Source of the DNA: Candidatus Yanofskybacteria bacterium RIFCSPHIGHO2_01_FULL_41_26
GTDB lineage: Bacteria > Patescibacteria > Paceibacteria > 2-02-FULL-40-12 > GWA2-44-9
NCBI GenBank assembly: GCA_001794055.1
Contig: MGJB01000015.1
Coordinates: forward strand, 31,592-95,591
Length of the DNA stretch: 64,000 nucleotides
Direction of reading: 5' to 3'
A program made the translations under genes and the position numbers. The notes below the pieces were generated by a model. That model was given only the letters and a program-made list of their open reading frames with translations, was not told where the DNA came from and made no database searches. This document shows, piece by piece, positions 26,351 to 33,921 of this stretch (positions are counted from its first letter, which is position 1; each line of letters opens with the position of its first letter).

Positions 26351-26548
26351 CTAAATTTGATAGCCGAATAATCTCCAGGTAGTTTCACTATTCGGATGAC
26401 ATTTCATCTGATGCACTTGAATAAGTGACCTTTTGACGTTCAGATGGCAAGACGGACATCTCAAGCAGCAGGATTCTCTGGACCTAAAACTATTTGTGTT
26501 GTGATTATTACAATCGCATTGATGAGTACAGTCTCGTGAGTGTTTCAT
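26351..26548 (-). CDS. Cys/His-rich small protein, possible zinc finger
   Basis: 65 residues with eight cysteines, among them CCLRCPSCHLNV and a later HQMKCHP, arranged like a zinc ribbon or C2H2-type finger. Start shares one base with the stop of the upstream gene. Family not recognised. Last gene of a four-gene set that lies just upstream of the cyclase operon. Confidence 0.45.
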   Translation of the reverse strand: MKHSRDCTHQCDCNNHNTNSFRSRESCCLRCPSCHLNVKRSLIQVHQMKCHPNSETTWRLFGYQI

Positions 26549-26808
26549 TATACCTCCGATTTCATTGAACTTTCTTTCCAGAGAGATTCTTTTACCACAT
26601 TTCCTTGTTCGTCTTTGAAAGCCACAAATATTAGTACGCCAGACCTTACACTGGCAACTCCTTGGACAAATTCAGTGAATACACGTCCATCGGGAAGAGT
26701 ATGGCTGTAGAGTTGGATAGAAGGATTGGAGTCAGACCTTCCTAAATGATTTCTCTTGCAAGCCTTTGCCATAAGTTCACATGCCCAAAGGTTGTGGGAC
26801 ACCATCAT
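26548..26808 (-). CDS. Hypothetical protein, 86 residues
   Basis: Soluble and beta-rich by appearance (YSHTLPDGRVFTEFVQGVASV, LIFVAFKDEQGNVVKES). AAAGGAG stands about 15 bases before the ATG. It overlaps its upstream neighbour by four bases. No family recognised. Confidence 0.55.
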   Translation of the reverse strand: MMVSHNLWACELMAKACKRNHLGRSDSNPSIQLYSHTLPDGRVFTEFVQGVASVRSGVLIFVAFKDEQGNVVKESLWKESSMKSEV

Positions 26809-27077
26809 GATTGGTGGCTCCTTTTAATATCAATACCAGAAACAACACAAACAGCTTGCATTGCAAATTTTACTGGCTCTGGAACTACGAAACCATAGGG
26901 TGTAGCGTCCTTTGGCGGTTCGGCAACTTTTTCTATATTTAATCCGCTCCCATAACCTGCATAACTAGCAGTACCAGTAATGAGCATTGCCCCATCATTC
27001 AGGACAAGACCCATACCGCTGTCGTTATTAAAAACAAACACATCGCCAGGCTTGAAGTTGGTTCTTCTTTTTGCCAT
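26805..27077 (-). CDS. Hypothetical protein, 90 residues
   Basis: Small protein with a beta-rich first half (FKPGDVFVFNNDSGMGLVLNDGAMLITG) and a more helical end. AAGGAG lies at good distance before the ATG. Part of the four-gene set 27482-26351. No family recognised. Confidence 0.6.
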   Translation of the reverse strand: MAKRRTNFKPGDVFVFNNDSGMGLVLNDGAMLITGTASYAGYGSGLNIEKVAEPPKDATPYGFVVPEPVKFAMQAVCVVSGIDIKRSHQS

Positions 27078-27080
27078 TCT

Positions 27081-27482
27081 TTACTCCTTCTCTTCCTCAA
27101 GATAGATATCCAGGTGATGTCCTCCAGCACAAAGTTTGATTTTCAGAACCTTGGTCTCTTTTTCAGACCATTGCACTGTGAGATGAAGTCTTTCGACCCC
27201 AGCCTCGGTTATTTTGGCTCTAACTCTTTGACAGAATACCTCTTGGTCAGGAAGTGGCATATGCGCAAATCGAGAAAAAACTTCCAAGTTATCAAAGAAC
27301 AGTTCAGTACCCGTATCGACTGACGGAATACGGTAAGGTGGATTGCTTTTCTCTCCAGAGAAAGCCCTAGCCATATTCTGTTCTCGCCATCCATCAGGAG
27401 ATTCATAACCTTCAAAAAGGTCTTTCAAGTTTCCATGAACAGCATCCCTATAAGCAATGACTGGAACAGCGACTTTTTGCAC
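27081..27482 (-). CDS. Hypothetical protein, 133 residues, head of a four-gene unit
   Basis: Starts with GTG at 27482, preceded by AAGGAG. Beta-strand-rich C-terminal half (VERLHLTVQWSEKETKVLKIKLC). No signal peptide or membrane helix; no family recognised. A sigma-70-type promoter lies at 27510-27537. The unit reads toward the cyclase operon, so the two could be co-regulated, though a small hairpin stands between them at about 26278-26295. Confidence 0.6.
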   Translation of the reverse strand: MQKVAVPVIAYRDAVHGNLKDLFEGYESPDGWREQNMARAFSGEKSNPPYRIPSVDTGTELFFDNLEVFSRFAHMPLPDQEVFCQRVRAKITEAGVERLHLTVQWSEKETKVLKIKLCAGGHHLDIYLEEEKE

Positions 27483-27509
27483 GTTTTACTCCTTGAATAC
27501 TGCTACAAC

Positions 27510-27537
27510 ATACTACCATAGATTAGAGTTTTTGCAA
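27510..27537 (-). promoter_or_regulatory. Promoter of the four-gene unit
   Basis: Minus strand TTGCAA at 27532-27537 and TAGTAT at 27510-27515, spacing 16. It lies about 30 bases before the GTG at 27482. Confidence 0.55.
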
Positions 27538-27689
27538 GTTTGAAAACCGCATTGGTCAATACTTTTTATGGAAATTACCTGTATTTTTAGTGTAATTTAT
27601 ATGTAAAATCGAGTAATTTGATGTTTAAATAAAGCAATTTCGAGGCATCAGAGAATATTAAGGATATATTATAACCAACCATCTGGGCA

Positions 27690-27890
27690 TCAGAAAAAGT
27701 TGTTCCAGATTGCTTTGACTATATAAAGTCCAATAAGCAGAGTCGACATCATAAGAAGATAAAGTCCCAAAGACAAAACACCTCTTTTATCATCTGCCAG
27801 CGTTGCCCCTTGTAATTTTCCAACAATGATAAGGGCTAGACTGACGATTGCCACAATGTATAAAGTAAGACCTACCTCTGGTGAATACAT
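27690..27890 (-). CDS. Small two-helix membrane protein
   Basis: 66 residues from ATG at 27890 (MYSPEVGLTLYIVAIVSLALIIVG) with two membrane helices joined by a short charged loop (GATLADDKRG). The size and layout recall VirB2/TrbC-type pilins or small holin-like proteins, but nothing decides between them. The frame is open to 28043, yet that stretch encodes a chain of RNA hairpins, so the shorter start is preferred. Confidence 0.5.
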   Translation of the reverse strand: MYSPEVGLTLYIVAIVSLALIIVGKLQGATLADDKRGVLSLGLYLLMMSTLLIGLYIVKAIWNNFF

Positions 27891-27952
27891 GTTGCTGTTG
27901 CAACTGGAAAAGGGCTTTATGCCTCTAGGAACCATAAAACCCGCTACCAGGT

Positions 27953-28030
27953 GCAACCTTTCGGTCGCAATATGTGGGTTTCCCCACATAACGCAGTGCA
28001 TGCCCTGATAACGGGATTTATATGCACTGC
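27953..28030 (-). ncRNA. Structured leader RNA with three hairpins
   Basis: Read on the minus strand, three stems follow each other: GCAGTGCAT/ATGCACTGC (28030-27993) with an inner CCC/GGG pair, TATGTGGG-GAAA-CCCACATA (27990-27971) and GCGACC-GAAA-GGTTGC (27968-27953). Two end in GAAA tetraloops. A strong leftward promoter sits at 28091-28118 and the small membrane gene starts 63 bases downstream. A riboswitch-like or mobile-element RNA role is possible; I could not match a known class. Confidence 0.5.
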
Positions 28031-28090
28031 GATTTGATGCCATGCCCCACAGTATCTTGTCGGGTTGTAGGCGGTTAAATTGTTAAATAC

Positions 28091-28118
28091 ATTATAACCA
28101 AATAGGGTAATTTTTCAA
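28091..28118 (-). promoter_or_regulatory. Leftward promoter for the hairpin leader
   Basis: TTGAAA at 28113-28118 and TATAAT at 28091-28096 on the minus strand, spacing 16. Near-consensus. It is back to back with the rightward promoter at 28152-28180. Confidence 0.65.
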
Positions 28119-28151
28119 TGAGTGGAATCTGGGCATCAGAAAATAAAATAC

Positions 28152-28180
28152 TTGAACTTATTGCCCAAAAATGTTATAAT
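28152..28180 (+). promoter_or_regulatory. Rightward promoter for the large RNA
   Basis: TTGAAC at 28152-28157 and a perfect TATAAT at 28175-28180, spacing 17. Transcription should begin near 28187, in a region of about 980 bases with no supported long gene. Confidence 0.7.
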
Positions 28181-28347
28181 GTAAGAGTAGGCTTCTGGGA
28201 ATACTCCCAAGGGGTCTGTGAGAACTCAAAAACGATAGTAGGTTGCACTAGCCCATCAGAGTTTCATTGGTTAAGCACTGATTGCTAGTATTATTTCTCC
28301 CATTGGGTTAGGCAAAAATCCAATGAAACTCCCCAGTGAGAGGAATA

Positions 28348-28464
28348 ATGAAAGTAATCAGTGTTTTTATTTGGTTCAGCAAGGGTTCTGATGAAGATAA
28401 ATTAATATTCCAAAATAGAGCAATCGAGCAGGGCAACAGTTCAACTACTGACCCTGGAAACTAA
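28348..28464 (+). CDS. Possible 38-residue small protein inside the large RNA
   Basis: ATG preceded by GAGAGG at six bases, reading MKVISVFIWFSKGSDEDK and ending at TAA. It overlaps the 3' strand of the pseudoknot. It may be chance. Confidence 0.15.
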   Translation: MKVISVFIWFSKGSDEDKLIFQNRAIEQGNSSTTDPGN

Positions 28465-28902
28465 GGAGCATAAGACCTTACTACAATCCTTAGGGCGTGT
28501 TTTATAGGGTTTTGAGCAGAGAGGACTACAGATGAGAAACTCTCAAAGGCGGTATCGGGCACCTATCGCCAAGACTTGAAATAAAAGGCGGCAAAATGGA
28601 ATGCTGGTTAGCCAGTAATTCAAATTAGCAAACTTATATAGTTACTAAAGCGAATCTGCAGTAGGCACACACGACATTAAAGAAGGAGTGATGTGTGGGG
28701 CAGGATAAGGAGGAAACTACAAAGCATCTGATTATATTATTTAATTATTTTAATTCTGCATGACGACAGTATAGGATTGGCATCTGGAATGTGGGCTTTT
28801 TTAAGAGCTGGACATGCCCGAGTCGCTTCGCAGGCTCCAGCCCTGAAGCGAAGCCCTACGAGGGCAGTCAGCGAGGACGTGTCCGAGATGAGACAGCCCG
28901 CC

Positions 28903-28930
28903 ACATGTAGAGGGCGGCTTTTATATCACG
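28903..28930 (+). terminator. Terminator of the large RNA
   Basis: GCCCGCC and GGGCGGC flank ACATGTAGA and are followed by TTTTAT. The stem is seven perfect GC-rich pairs. Confidence 0.75.
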
Positions 28931-29165
28931 ACTCAACCTTATGCTGACGACATACTACCATTTGGAGTTTAACTACTAGAACAAAACCTATCATAGGTTG
29001 CGAAATGTATGCCCAATATGGCTACTACTATAAACCTCGTATAAACAAAGAAAATAAGCGCATTTTTACTGAGTTTCTTCCGTAATATTGGGTTGTCATC
29101 TATTTGAATAGTTTCTTGGTGAGTTGTTGGTTGTTAGAATTAAGGTACCGCTGGAAGGCGGTTTT

Positions 29166-29360
29166 ATGTTATCAAAAAACGCATTACAAGAATTCAAGAT
29201 TGTTTGGAAAGAAGAATTTGGCGAAGACTTGCCAGATAACTTAGCCCTTGAGGAAGGGGTCAATCTTCTAACTCTACTCGACCAGATTTATCGTCCCGTC
29301 AAAAAAGAATGGATGGATGAAAAGGACAAGAGTGATTTTCCAGATTTACCCGCCCCTTAA
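29166..29360 (+). CDS. Small recombinase-associated hypothetical protein
   Basis: 64 residues from ATG at 29166 (MLSKNALQEFKIVWKEEFGE), preceded by GGAAGGCGG. Acidic and helical, ending in YRPVKKEWMDEKDK. From memory, similar short proteins stand beside serine recombinases in other CPR genomes; the role is unknown. It lies 106 bases before the recombinase on the same strand. Confidence 0.6.
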   Translation: MLSKNALQEFKIVWKEEFGEDLPDNLALEEGVNLLTLLDQIYRPVKKEWMDEKDKSDFPDLPAP

Positions 29361-29466
29361 AAGAGTTTTGGCTGTATTTAGTTAACTTTAATTTTAAGCC
29401 AATTTTCCTTTGTATTCTCAGGTTATTTAAGGTAAAATGATAGTATAAAGCGAGTGGCAACCTAAC

Positions 29467-31212
29467 GTGAAAAACACATTAAACAATAAAGAAATAACCT
29501 ACTTTCTATATTGCCGAAAGTCTACAGATGAAAAAGATAGACAGGTTTTAAGTTTAGACTCTCAAGAATCAGAGTCTCTAAAGAGATTTACCGACTTGAA
29601 GATTAAAAAATTGCCCAGAGAATCTGTGAGTGCCTTTGAGCCATACAAGCGACCAGTTTTTGCGGATATGATTGAGCGCATTAAAAAAGGAGAAGCCCAA
29701 GGTATTGTTGCCTGGCATCCTGACCGACTTTCCCGAAATCCTATTGAGGCTGCCCAAATCATCTATTTACTGGACATAGGAGTCTTAAAGGATTTGAAAT
29801 TTTGTAATTATTACTTTGACAATTCACCAGAAGGTAAAATGATGCTCCAAATTACTTTATCTCAATCAAAATACTCTTCAGATAAGTTAAGCGGAGATGT
29901 TAAGAGGGGTATAGATAAAAAGGTTGACCTTGGGTGGCGACCAGGATTAGCCCCATTAGGATATCTCAACAGCAAAACCCAAGCCAAAGGAGAACAGTTT
30001 GTCTATAATGACCCTTTGAGATTCGAGACTGTTAAGAAAGTCCTCAAGACAATGCTCACTGGTAATTTTACTGCTCCGAAGCTACTCAAGTATGCTAATG
30101 ACGAACTTTGCTTGCGTCTTCCAGCGACTAAAAAGCGCCCCGAAAGAAAGTTAAGAATCAGCCACCTTTATCGAATTCTAACTAACCCATTTTACTATGG
30201 CTGGTATGAGTGGGTAGCAGGTAGTGGTAACTGGGTTCAAGGCAAGCACGAGGCAATGATTACAGAAGCAGAATTTGACCGCATACAATTTCTGTTGGGC
30301 AGAAAAGGTAGACCACGCCCCAAAACCCATAAATTCGCTTTTACGGGCATTATGAAGTGCTCTTGTGGGGCAGGCATCACTGCGGAGGAAAAGTTTAAGA
30401 GGCAAAAGAATGGAAATACCCACCACTATATCTACTATCATTGTACCAGAAAAGTTAATCCCGAATGTATTGAAAAAGCAGTTGAATTAAAGGAATTAAC
30501 AAGGCAGGTGAATGTCATTCTTGGTAGATTTACAATATCTGACCGTTTTCAGAAATGGGCGTTAAAGTATCTGCACGAATTAAGAAAAAAGGAAGCTACC
30601 GTCAGAGAGCAATCTATTAGTGCCAAGCATCGAGAGTACGAGAGGATAACGACTCAACTAGATAATTTAGTCTTAAAATATACATCGCCAGACAACGAGG
30701 ATGGAAGGATTTTAAGCAATGAAGAATACGTGCCACTCCGTTCTAGGCTACTCAAATATAAATCGGGGTTAGCCTCAGAATTAGCCCAGCAAGATAAGAA
30801 AATTGAGGAATGGGTAGAGTTAACCGAACGAACTTTCAACTTTGCCCGCTACGCCAAGATTTGGTTCGCCAAAGGAGACTTGGAAACCAAGAAAGCCATA
30901 TTTTCGTGTTTGGGTTCGGACTTCTTACTAAAAGACCGAAAAGTCGCAGTTAGTATGAGAAAACCTATCAGTTTTATCTTTGACGGACTTCCGAAAATAC
31001 AAACTGAACTACAAAGGTTAGAACCTCTTGGAAATGAGATAAACATTAGGGATATTGAAATTTTCTCTCAACAATTTCCCATCATGAGCGGGATACGAGA
31101 ATCGGACTCGTGTCTCAACCTTGGGAAGGTCGCGTATTACCACTATACGAATCCCGCGTTAATACCCAAGCACATACCAAAACCATTTTTTATAGTTTGG
31201 CATTTTGCTTAA
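29467..31212 (+). CDS. Large serine recombinase whose 3' end reads through tRNA-Gly antisense
   Basis: Catalyses integration and excision of the element at tRNA-Gly(CCC). The GTG start gives YFLYCRKSTDEKDRQ with catalytic serine at residue 19, followed by IVAWHPDRLSRNPIEAAQ, a recombinase domain (about 150-280) and a zinc ribbon (MKCSCGAGITAEEKFKRQ, then CTRKVNPEC). A coiled-coil segment follows at about 375-450. After MSGI (codons at 31084-31095) the reading passes into antisense of the tRNA gene, giving RESDSCLNLGKVAYYHY, and stops at 31212 inside the ftsB-like gene. That tail is therefore host-derived. 581 residues. Confidence 0.93.
   Translation: MKNTLNNKEITYFLYCRKSTDEKDRQVLSLDSQESESLKRFTDLKIKKLPRESVSAFEPYKRPVFADMIERIKKGEAQGIVAWHPDRLSRNPIEAAQIIYLLDIGVLKDLKFCNYYFDNSPEGKMMLQITLSQSKYSSDKLSGDVKRGIDKKVDLGWRPGLAPLGYLNSKTQAKGEQFVYNDPLRFETVKKVLKTMLTGNFTAPKLLKYANDELCLRLPATKKRPERKLRISHLYRILTNPFYYGWYEWVAGSGNWVQGKHEAMITEAEFDRIQFLLGRKGRPRPKTHKFAFTGIMKCSCGAGITAEEKFKRQKNGNTHHYIYYHCTRKVNPECIEKAVELKELTRQVNVILGRFTISDRFQKWALKYLHELRKKEATVREQSISAKHREYERITTQLDNLVLKYTSPDNEDGRILSNEEYVPLRSRLLKYKSGLASELAQQDKKIEEWVELTERTFNFARYAKIWFAKGDLETKKAIFSCLGSDFLLKDRKVAVSMRKPISFIFDGLPKIQTELQRLEPLGNEINIRDIEIFSQQFPIMSGIRESDSCLNLGKVAYYHYTNPALIPKHIPKPFFIVWHFA
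31087..31157 (-). tRNA. tRNA-Gly (CCC), target of the element
   Basis: GCGGGAT/ATCCCGC acceptor, D-arm GTATAGTGGTAATAC, anticodon loop TTCCCAA with CCC, and T-arm ACGAGTCCGATTCTCGT. CCA is not encoded: TCAT follows the acceptor. The core GAGCGGGATA overlaps its 3' end and recurs at 23297 and 23668. The last 24 codons of the recombinase before 31157 run antisense through it. Confidence 0.9.
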
Positions 31213-31530
31213 CAGCTCTTCAAAATTTATTGGATCAGATTCTTTTTTCACATTCTTATCTCTATATACAAAAACCACTTCCTCGCCTTGGACTTTATAA
31301 TTTAACTTCAAACGGGCTTCTTTTTCAAGGAAAGCCGGAGTTTGAAAATAATTCAAAAATTTATTAAGATAGTCGGTATCGTTTTGAACTTCTTTTATCT
31401 TGGTTTCGATATTTTTAACTTCGCCATCAATCATGCTCCTTTGAGAACCAATATTTATCGAGGAAAGGGTCAGCCACAAAACAAGAATACCGGACAAAAC
31501 AGTAAATATTTTGGAATTTAGAAATTTCAT
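31159..31530 (-). CDS. Septum formation initiator FtsB/DivIC-like protein
   Basis: A 123-residue divisome protein: N-terminal membrane helix (residues 8-27, IFTVLSGILVLWLTLSSI), then a coiled coil (EVKNIETKIKEVQNDTDYLNKFL), then TPAFLEKEARLKLNYKVQGEEVVFVY, the standard DivIC/FtsB ending box. Length and order fit the family. The tRNA-Gly gene starts one base downstream on the same strand, and the recombinase tail overlaps its last codons. Confidence 0.85.
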   Translation of the reverse strand: MKFLNSKIFTVLSGILVLWLTLSSINIGSQRSMIDGEVKNIETKIKEVQNDTDYLNKFLNYFQTPAFLEKEARLKLNYKVQGEEVVFVYRDKNVKKESDPINFEELLSKMPNYKKWFWYVLGY

Positions 31531-31739
31531 GCTAACATTCTAACATGTTAAATCGAAAAACAATTAGAATAATTTGGATACTTATATCAATCTTGGTTTC
31601 CTTGTCCATGGTCGGATTCCTCCTCGTCCCAGCATTTTATTAAGTATAACAAAAACTTCTCGGCCATACAGATCAAGCTCCACCCCTCCCCATTTCCGAC
31701 CTATTGCCTGCGCCTTCGGTCTCCTTCGGACAAAGAAGC

Positions 31740-31776
31740 GAAATTACCATTATGGCGAAGCGCTCATGGTAATTTC
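31740..31776. repeat. Hairpin in the ftsB-lepA gap
   Basis: GAAATTACCAT at 31740-31750 pairs exactly with ATGGTAATTTC at 31766-31776. Weaker outer arms (CCACCCCTCCCCAT near 31680, ATGGGGGTTGG near 31825) suggest the 31660-31883 gap is one more long inverted repeat. 31854-31883 also resembles the arm at 1446-1474. No gene is supported in this gap. Confidence 0.55.
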
Positions 31777-31887
31777 CGTACATCCGTCAGCTCTTTTGTC
31801 GTATCGCGAAGATGTGATGAAGATGGGGGTTGGATGGGAGCGAAATATGAAACGGGGCTGAAACAAGATGCTGGGCGGAGCAAAATC

Positions 31888-33687
31888 CTACCTCTTCAAC
31901 ATCTTCAGAAAAACATCCTGGCCCAGATTGACTCGGCCGGTTTCTTTCATGCGTTCTTTGCCCCGTTTCTGCTTCTTCCACAATTTCATCCGACGGGTAA
32001 TGTCGCCACCATACATGTGCTGGGTAACGTCTTTTTGTTTCGCCCGGATTGATTCGGCAGCAATAACCTTGCCGCCGATAGCCGCTTGGATGGAAACCTC
32101 GAACATCTGCGGCGGTACCACTTCTTTTAATTTTGTGACCATAGCCCGGCCTTCCTGGTAGGCCTTTTCTTTCGGAATTATTCTTGAAAACGGCTCCACC
32201 ATATCTTTGGCTATCAAAATATCAAGCCGGATCAAGTCGCCTTCCTGCATATTTTTTGGTTCATAACTCATTGAAGCATATCCGGAAGAGACGCTTTTAA
32301 GTTTGTCGTAAAAATCAGTAATAACTTCTGACAAAGGCATCTCATATTTCAATAAAGCTGTTTCCTTACCCAAGTAGTCCGTTCCTTTATACACGTTTCT
32401 AAGGGTGGATATAAGTTCCATAACGCTACCCATATAAATGGTTGGCGTGAGTACTTCAAGAAAAACTATCGGCTCAGCGATTGATTTAATTCCAGAAAAA
32501 TCAGGAAGCATTGAAGCAGAACGGACTTTTAATTCTTCACTATTCTGCATTCTCACGGCATATTCCACAGATGGAGAAGAAATTATGAGAGAAAGACCAA
32601 ATTCTCTTTTCAAGCGTTCGGAAATTATTTCCACATGAAGCATGCCCAAGAAACCAAGACGAAATCCCCGCCCCAATCCGACGGATGACTCCGGTTCATA
32701 AATTAAAGAGGCATCGGTTAATTTAAGTTTACTTAAAGCATCTTTTAATAAATCATGGTCCTCGCTTTTTTCGGGAAAGAAACTGGCAAAAACCATCGGC
32801 CGCGGTTCTTTATATCCCGGCAACGGCTTAAATTCCTTATACAAGGTTAAACCTTGTAAATTAGTCACGGTATCTCCAACACGAATCTGTCCCGGATCTT
32901 TCAATCCGGTGGCAATATAACCAATCTCCCCCGATGACATGCCAATGTCCGAAGCAGTAAGATTAGGAGAGAAATAACCAGTCTCAAGAACATCGATTTT
33001 TACTTTAGTGGCAAAGGCCATTATTTTGTCTCCTTTTTTTATTGAGCCCTCAAACACTCTGACAAAAGCAATGACGCCTTTATAAGCATCAAAAGTGGAG
33101 TCAAAAATTAAAGCTTTCAAAATATTTGGAGGTTGAACCTCTTTCGGAGGTTCAACCTCCGTAACGATTCTTTCCAAAACTTGTTCAACATTAGTTCCAT
33201 TTTTTGCGGAAACCTCCAAAACATCTTCAGGTTCAATGGCTAATAAATATGCTAATTCTTCTTTAACCTGTCCTGTTCTAGCATTTGGCAAATCAATCTT
33301 ATTCAAAACAGGAATTATTTTCAGGCCCTGTTGTTGAGCCAAATGAAGATTAGCCAAAGTTTGAGCTTGGACACCCTTGGAAGCATCTACGAGCAATATT
33401 GCCCCCTCAACTGCTGCCAAAGAACGCGATACTTCATAAGAAAAATCCACATGCCCGGGAGTGTCAATCAAATTTAGAGTATAGTCAGTAGAATGTAGTG
33501 AGTAGCGCATCCTGACCGGCTGAAGCTTGATAGTAATTCCCCTTTCTCTCTCCAATTCCATAGTGTCCAAATATTGCTCACGCATTTTTCTTTTCTCAAC
33601 TGTTTTTGTCAATTCTAAAAATCTATCGGCAAGAGTCGACTTTCCATGGTCTACATGGGCAATTATACAAAAGTTTCTTATGTTCAT
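31888..33687 (-). CDS. lepA: Elongation factor 4 (LepA)
   Basis: Ribosomal GTPase thought to assist initiation or back-translocation under stress. The G domain has AHVDHGKSTLADR (G1, about residues 9-21), DTPGHVDFSYEV (G3, about 76-87) and NKIDLP (G4, about 130-135). LepA-specific C-terminal segments include GADGFRxGFLG-type GLGRGFRLGFLGMLH near residue 340. There is no EF-G domain IV. 599 residues is standard. It is last in a four-gene unit with the DUF4012 gene first. Confidence 0.96.
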   Translation of the reverse strand: MNIRNFCIIAHVDHGKSTLADRFLELTKTVEKRKMREQYLDTMELERERGITIKLQPVRMRYSLHSTDYTLNLIDTPGHVDFSYEVSRSLAAVEGAILLVDASKGVQAQTLANLHLAQQQGLKIIPVLNKIDLPNARTGQVKEELAYLLAIEPEDVLEVSAKNGTNVEQVLERIVTEVEPPKEVQPPNILKALIFDSTFDAYKGVIAFVRVFEGSIKKGDKIMAFATKVKIDVLETGYFSPNLTASDIGMSSGEIGYIATGLKDPGQIRVGDTVTNLQGLTLYKEFKPLPGYKEPRPMVFASFFPEKSEDHDLLKDALSKLKLTDASLIYEPESSVGLGRGFRLGFLGMLHVEIISERLKREFGLSLIISSPSVEYAVRMQNSEELKVRSASMLPDFSGIKSIAEPIVFLEVLTPTIYMGSVMELISTLRNVYKGTDYLGKETALLKYEMPLSEVITDFYDKLKSVSSGYASMSYEPKNMQEGDLIRLDILIAKDMVEPFSRIIPKEKAYQEGRAMVTKLKEVVPPQMFEVSIQAAIGGKVIAAESIRAKQKDVTQHMYGGDITRRMKLWKKQKRGKERMKETGRVNLGQDVFLKMLKR

Positions 33688-33921
33688 TTAGTAAAAGGGC
33701 AGGTCCTGGTCTTTGGGTTTCTTTTTTATCTCCTCGAGTTTGTCTCTGCATTTTTTACAAAAGGCAAAGTGTTTATTGCTTTCAACAACCAAATCTCTCT
33801 CGAGTTTTTCATTTTTTTGTGCATCAGCCATATTCTCAAGAAAAGCTTCTGACAAATGGCCAGTTTCAAAAATTCTTGAAGTGTCAATAATACCTGCTTT
33901 TTCTTCAATGCTCAAACGCAT
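33688..33921 (-). CDS. Small hypothetical protein with a CxxC pair
   Basis: 77 residues, acidic and helical, with CKKCRDKLEE near the C-terminus that could bind metal. It ends one base before lepA starts and overlaps murJ by 17 bases, so it is in the operon. No family recognised; possibly an anti-sigma-like zinc protein, which is speculation. Confidence 0.6.
   Translation of the reverse strand: MRLSIEEKAGIIDTSRIFETGHLSEAFLENMADAQKNEKLERDLVVESNKHFAFCKKCRDKLEEIKKKPKDQDLPFY

Larger units (their letters stand above)
28187..28930 (+). ncRNA. Candidate large structured noncoding RNA
   Basis: A stretch of about 740 bases starts at a near-consensus promoter and ends in the hairpin GCCCGCC-ACATGTAGA-GGGCGGC followed by TTTTAT. 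It has no long open frame. Strong pairing is visible: GAGTTTCATTGG (28259-28270) with CCAATGAAACTC (28320-28331), and GCACTGATT (28275-28283) plus ATTATTTCTC (28290-28299) with GAGGAATAAT and AATCAGTGT (28340-28364). These interleave as a pseudoknot. CTAAGGA/TCCTTAG near 28462-28495 is another stem. The size and mobile-element setting recall ornate RNAs such as GOLLD and ROOL, but I cannot assign it. Confidence 0.5.

Noticed and set aside
27891..28043. Longer start of the small membrane protein
   Set aside because: The 51 extra codons coincide with three perfect RNA hairpins and have no protein-like pattern.
28187..28930. tmRNA, RNase P RNA or group II intron as identity of the large RNA
   Set aside because: No tRNA-like ends or tag frame, RNase P RNA is already at 43977-44370, and no reverse transcriptase or domain V-like hairpin was seen.
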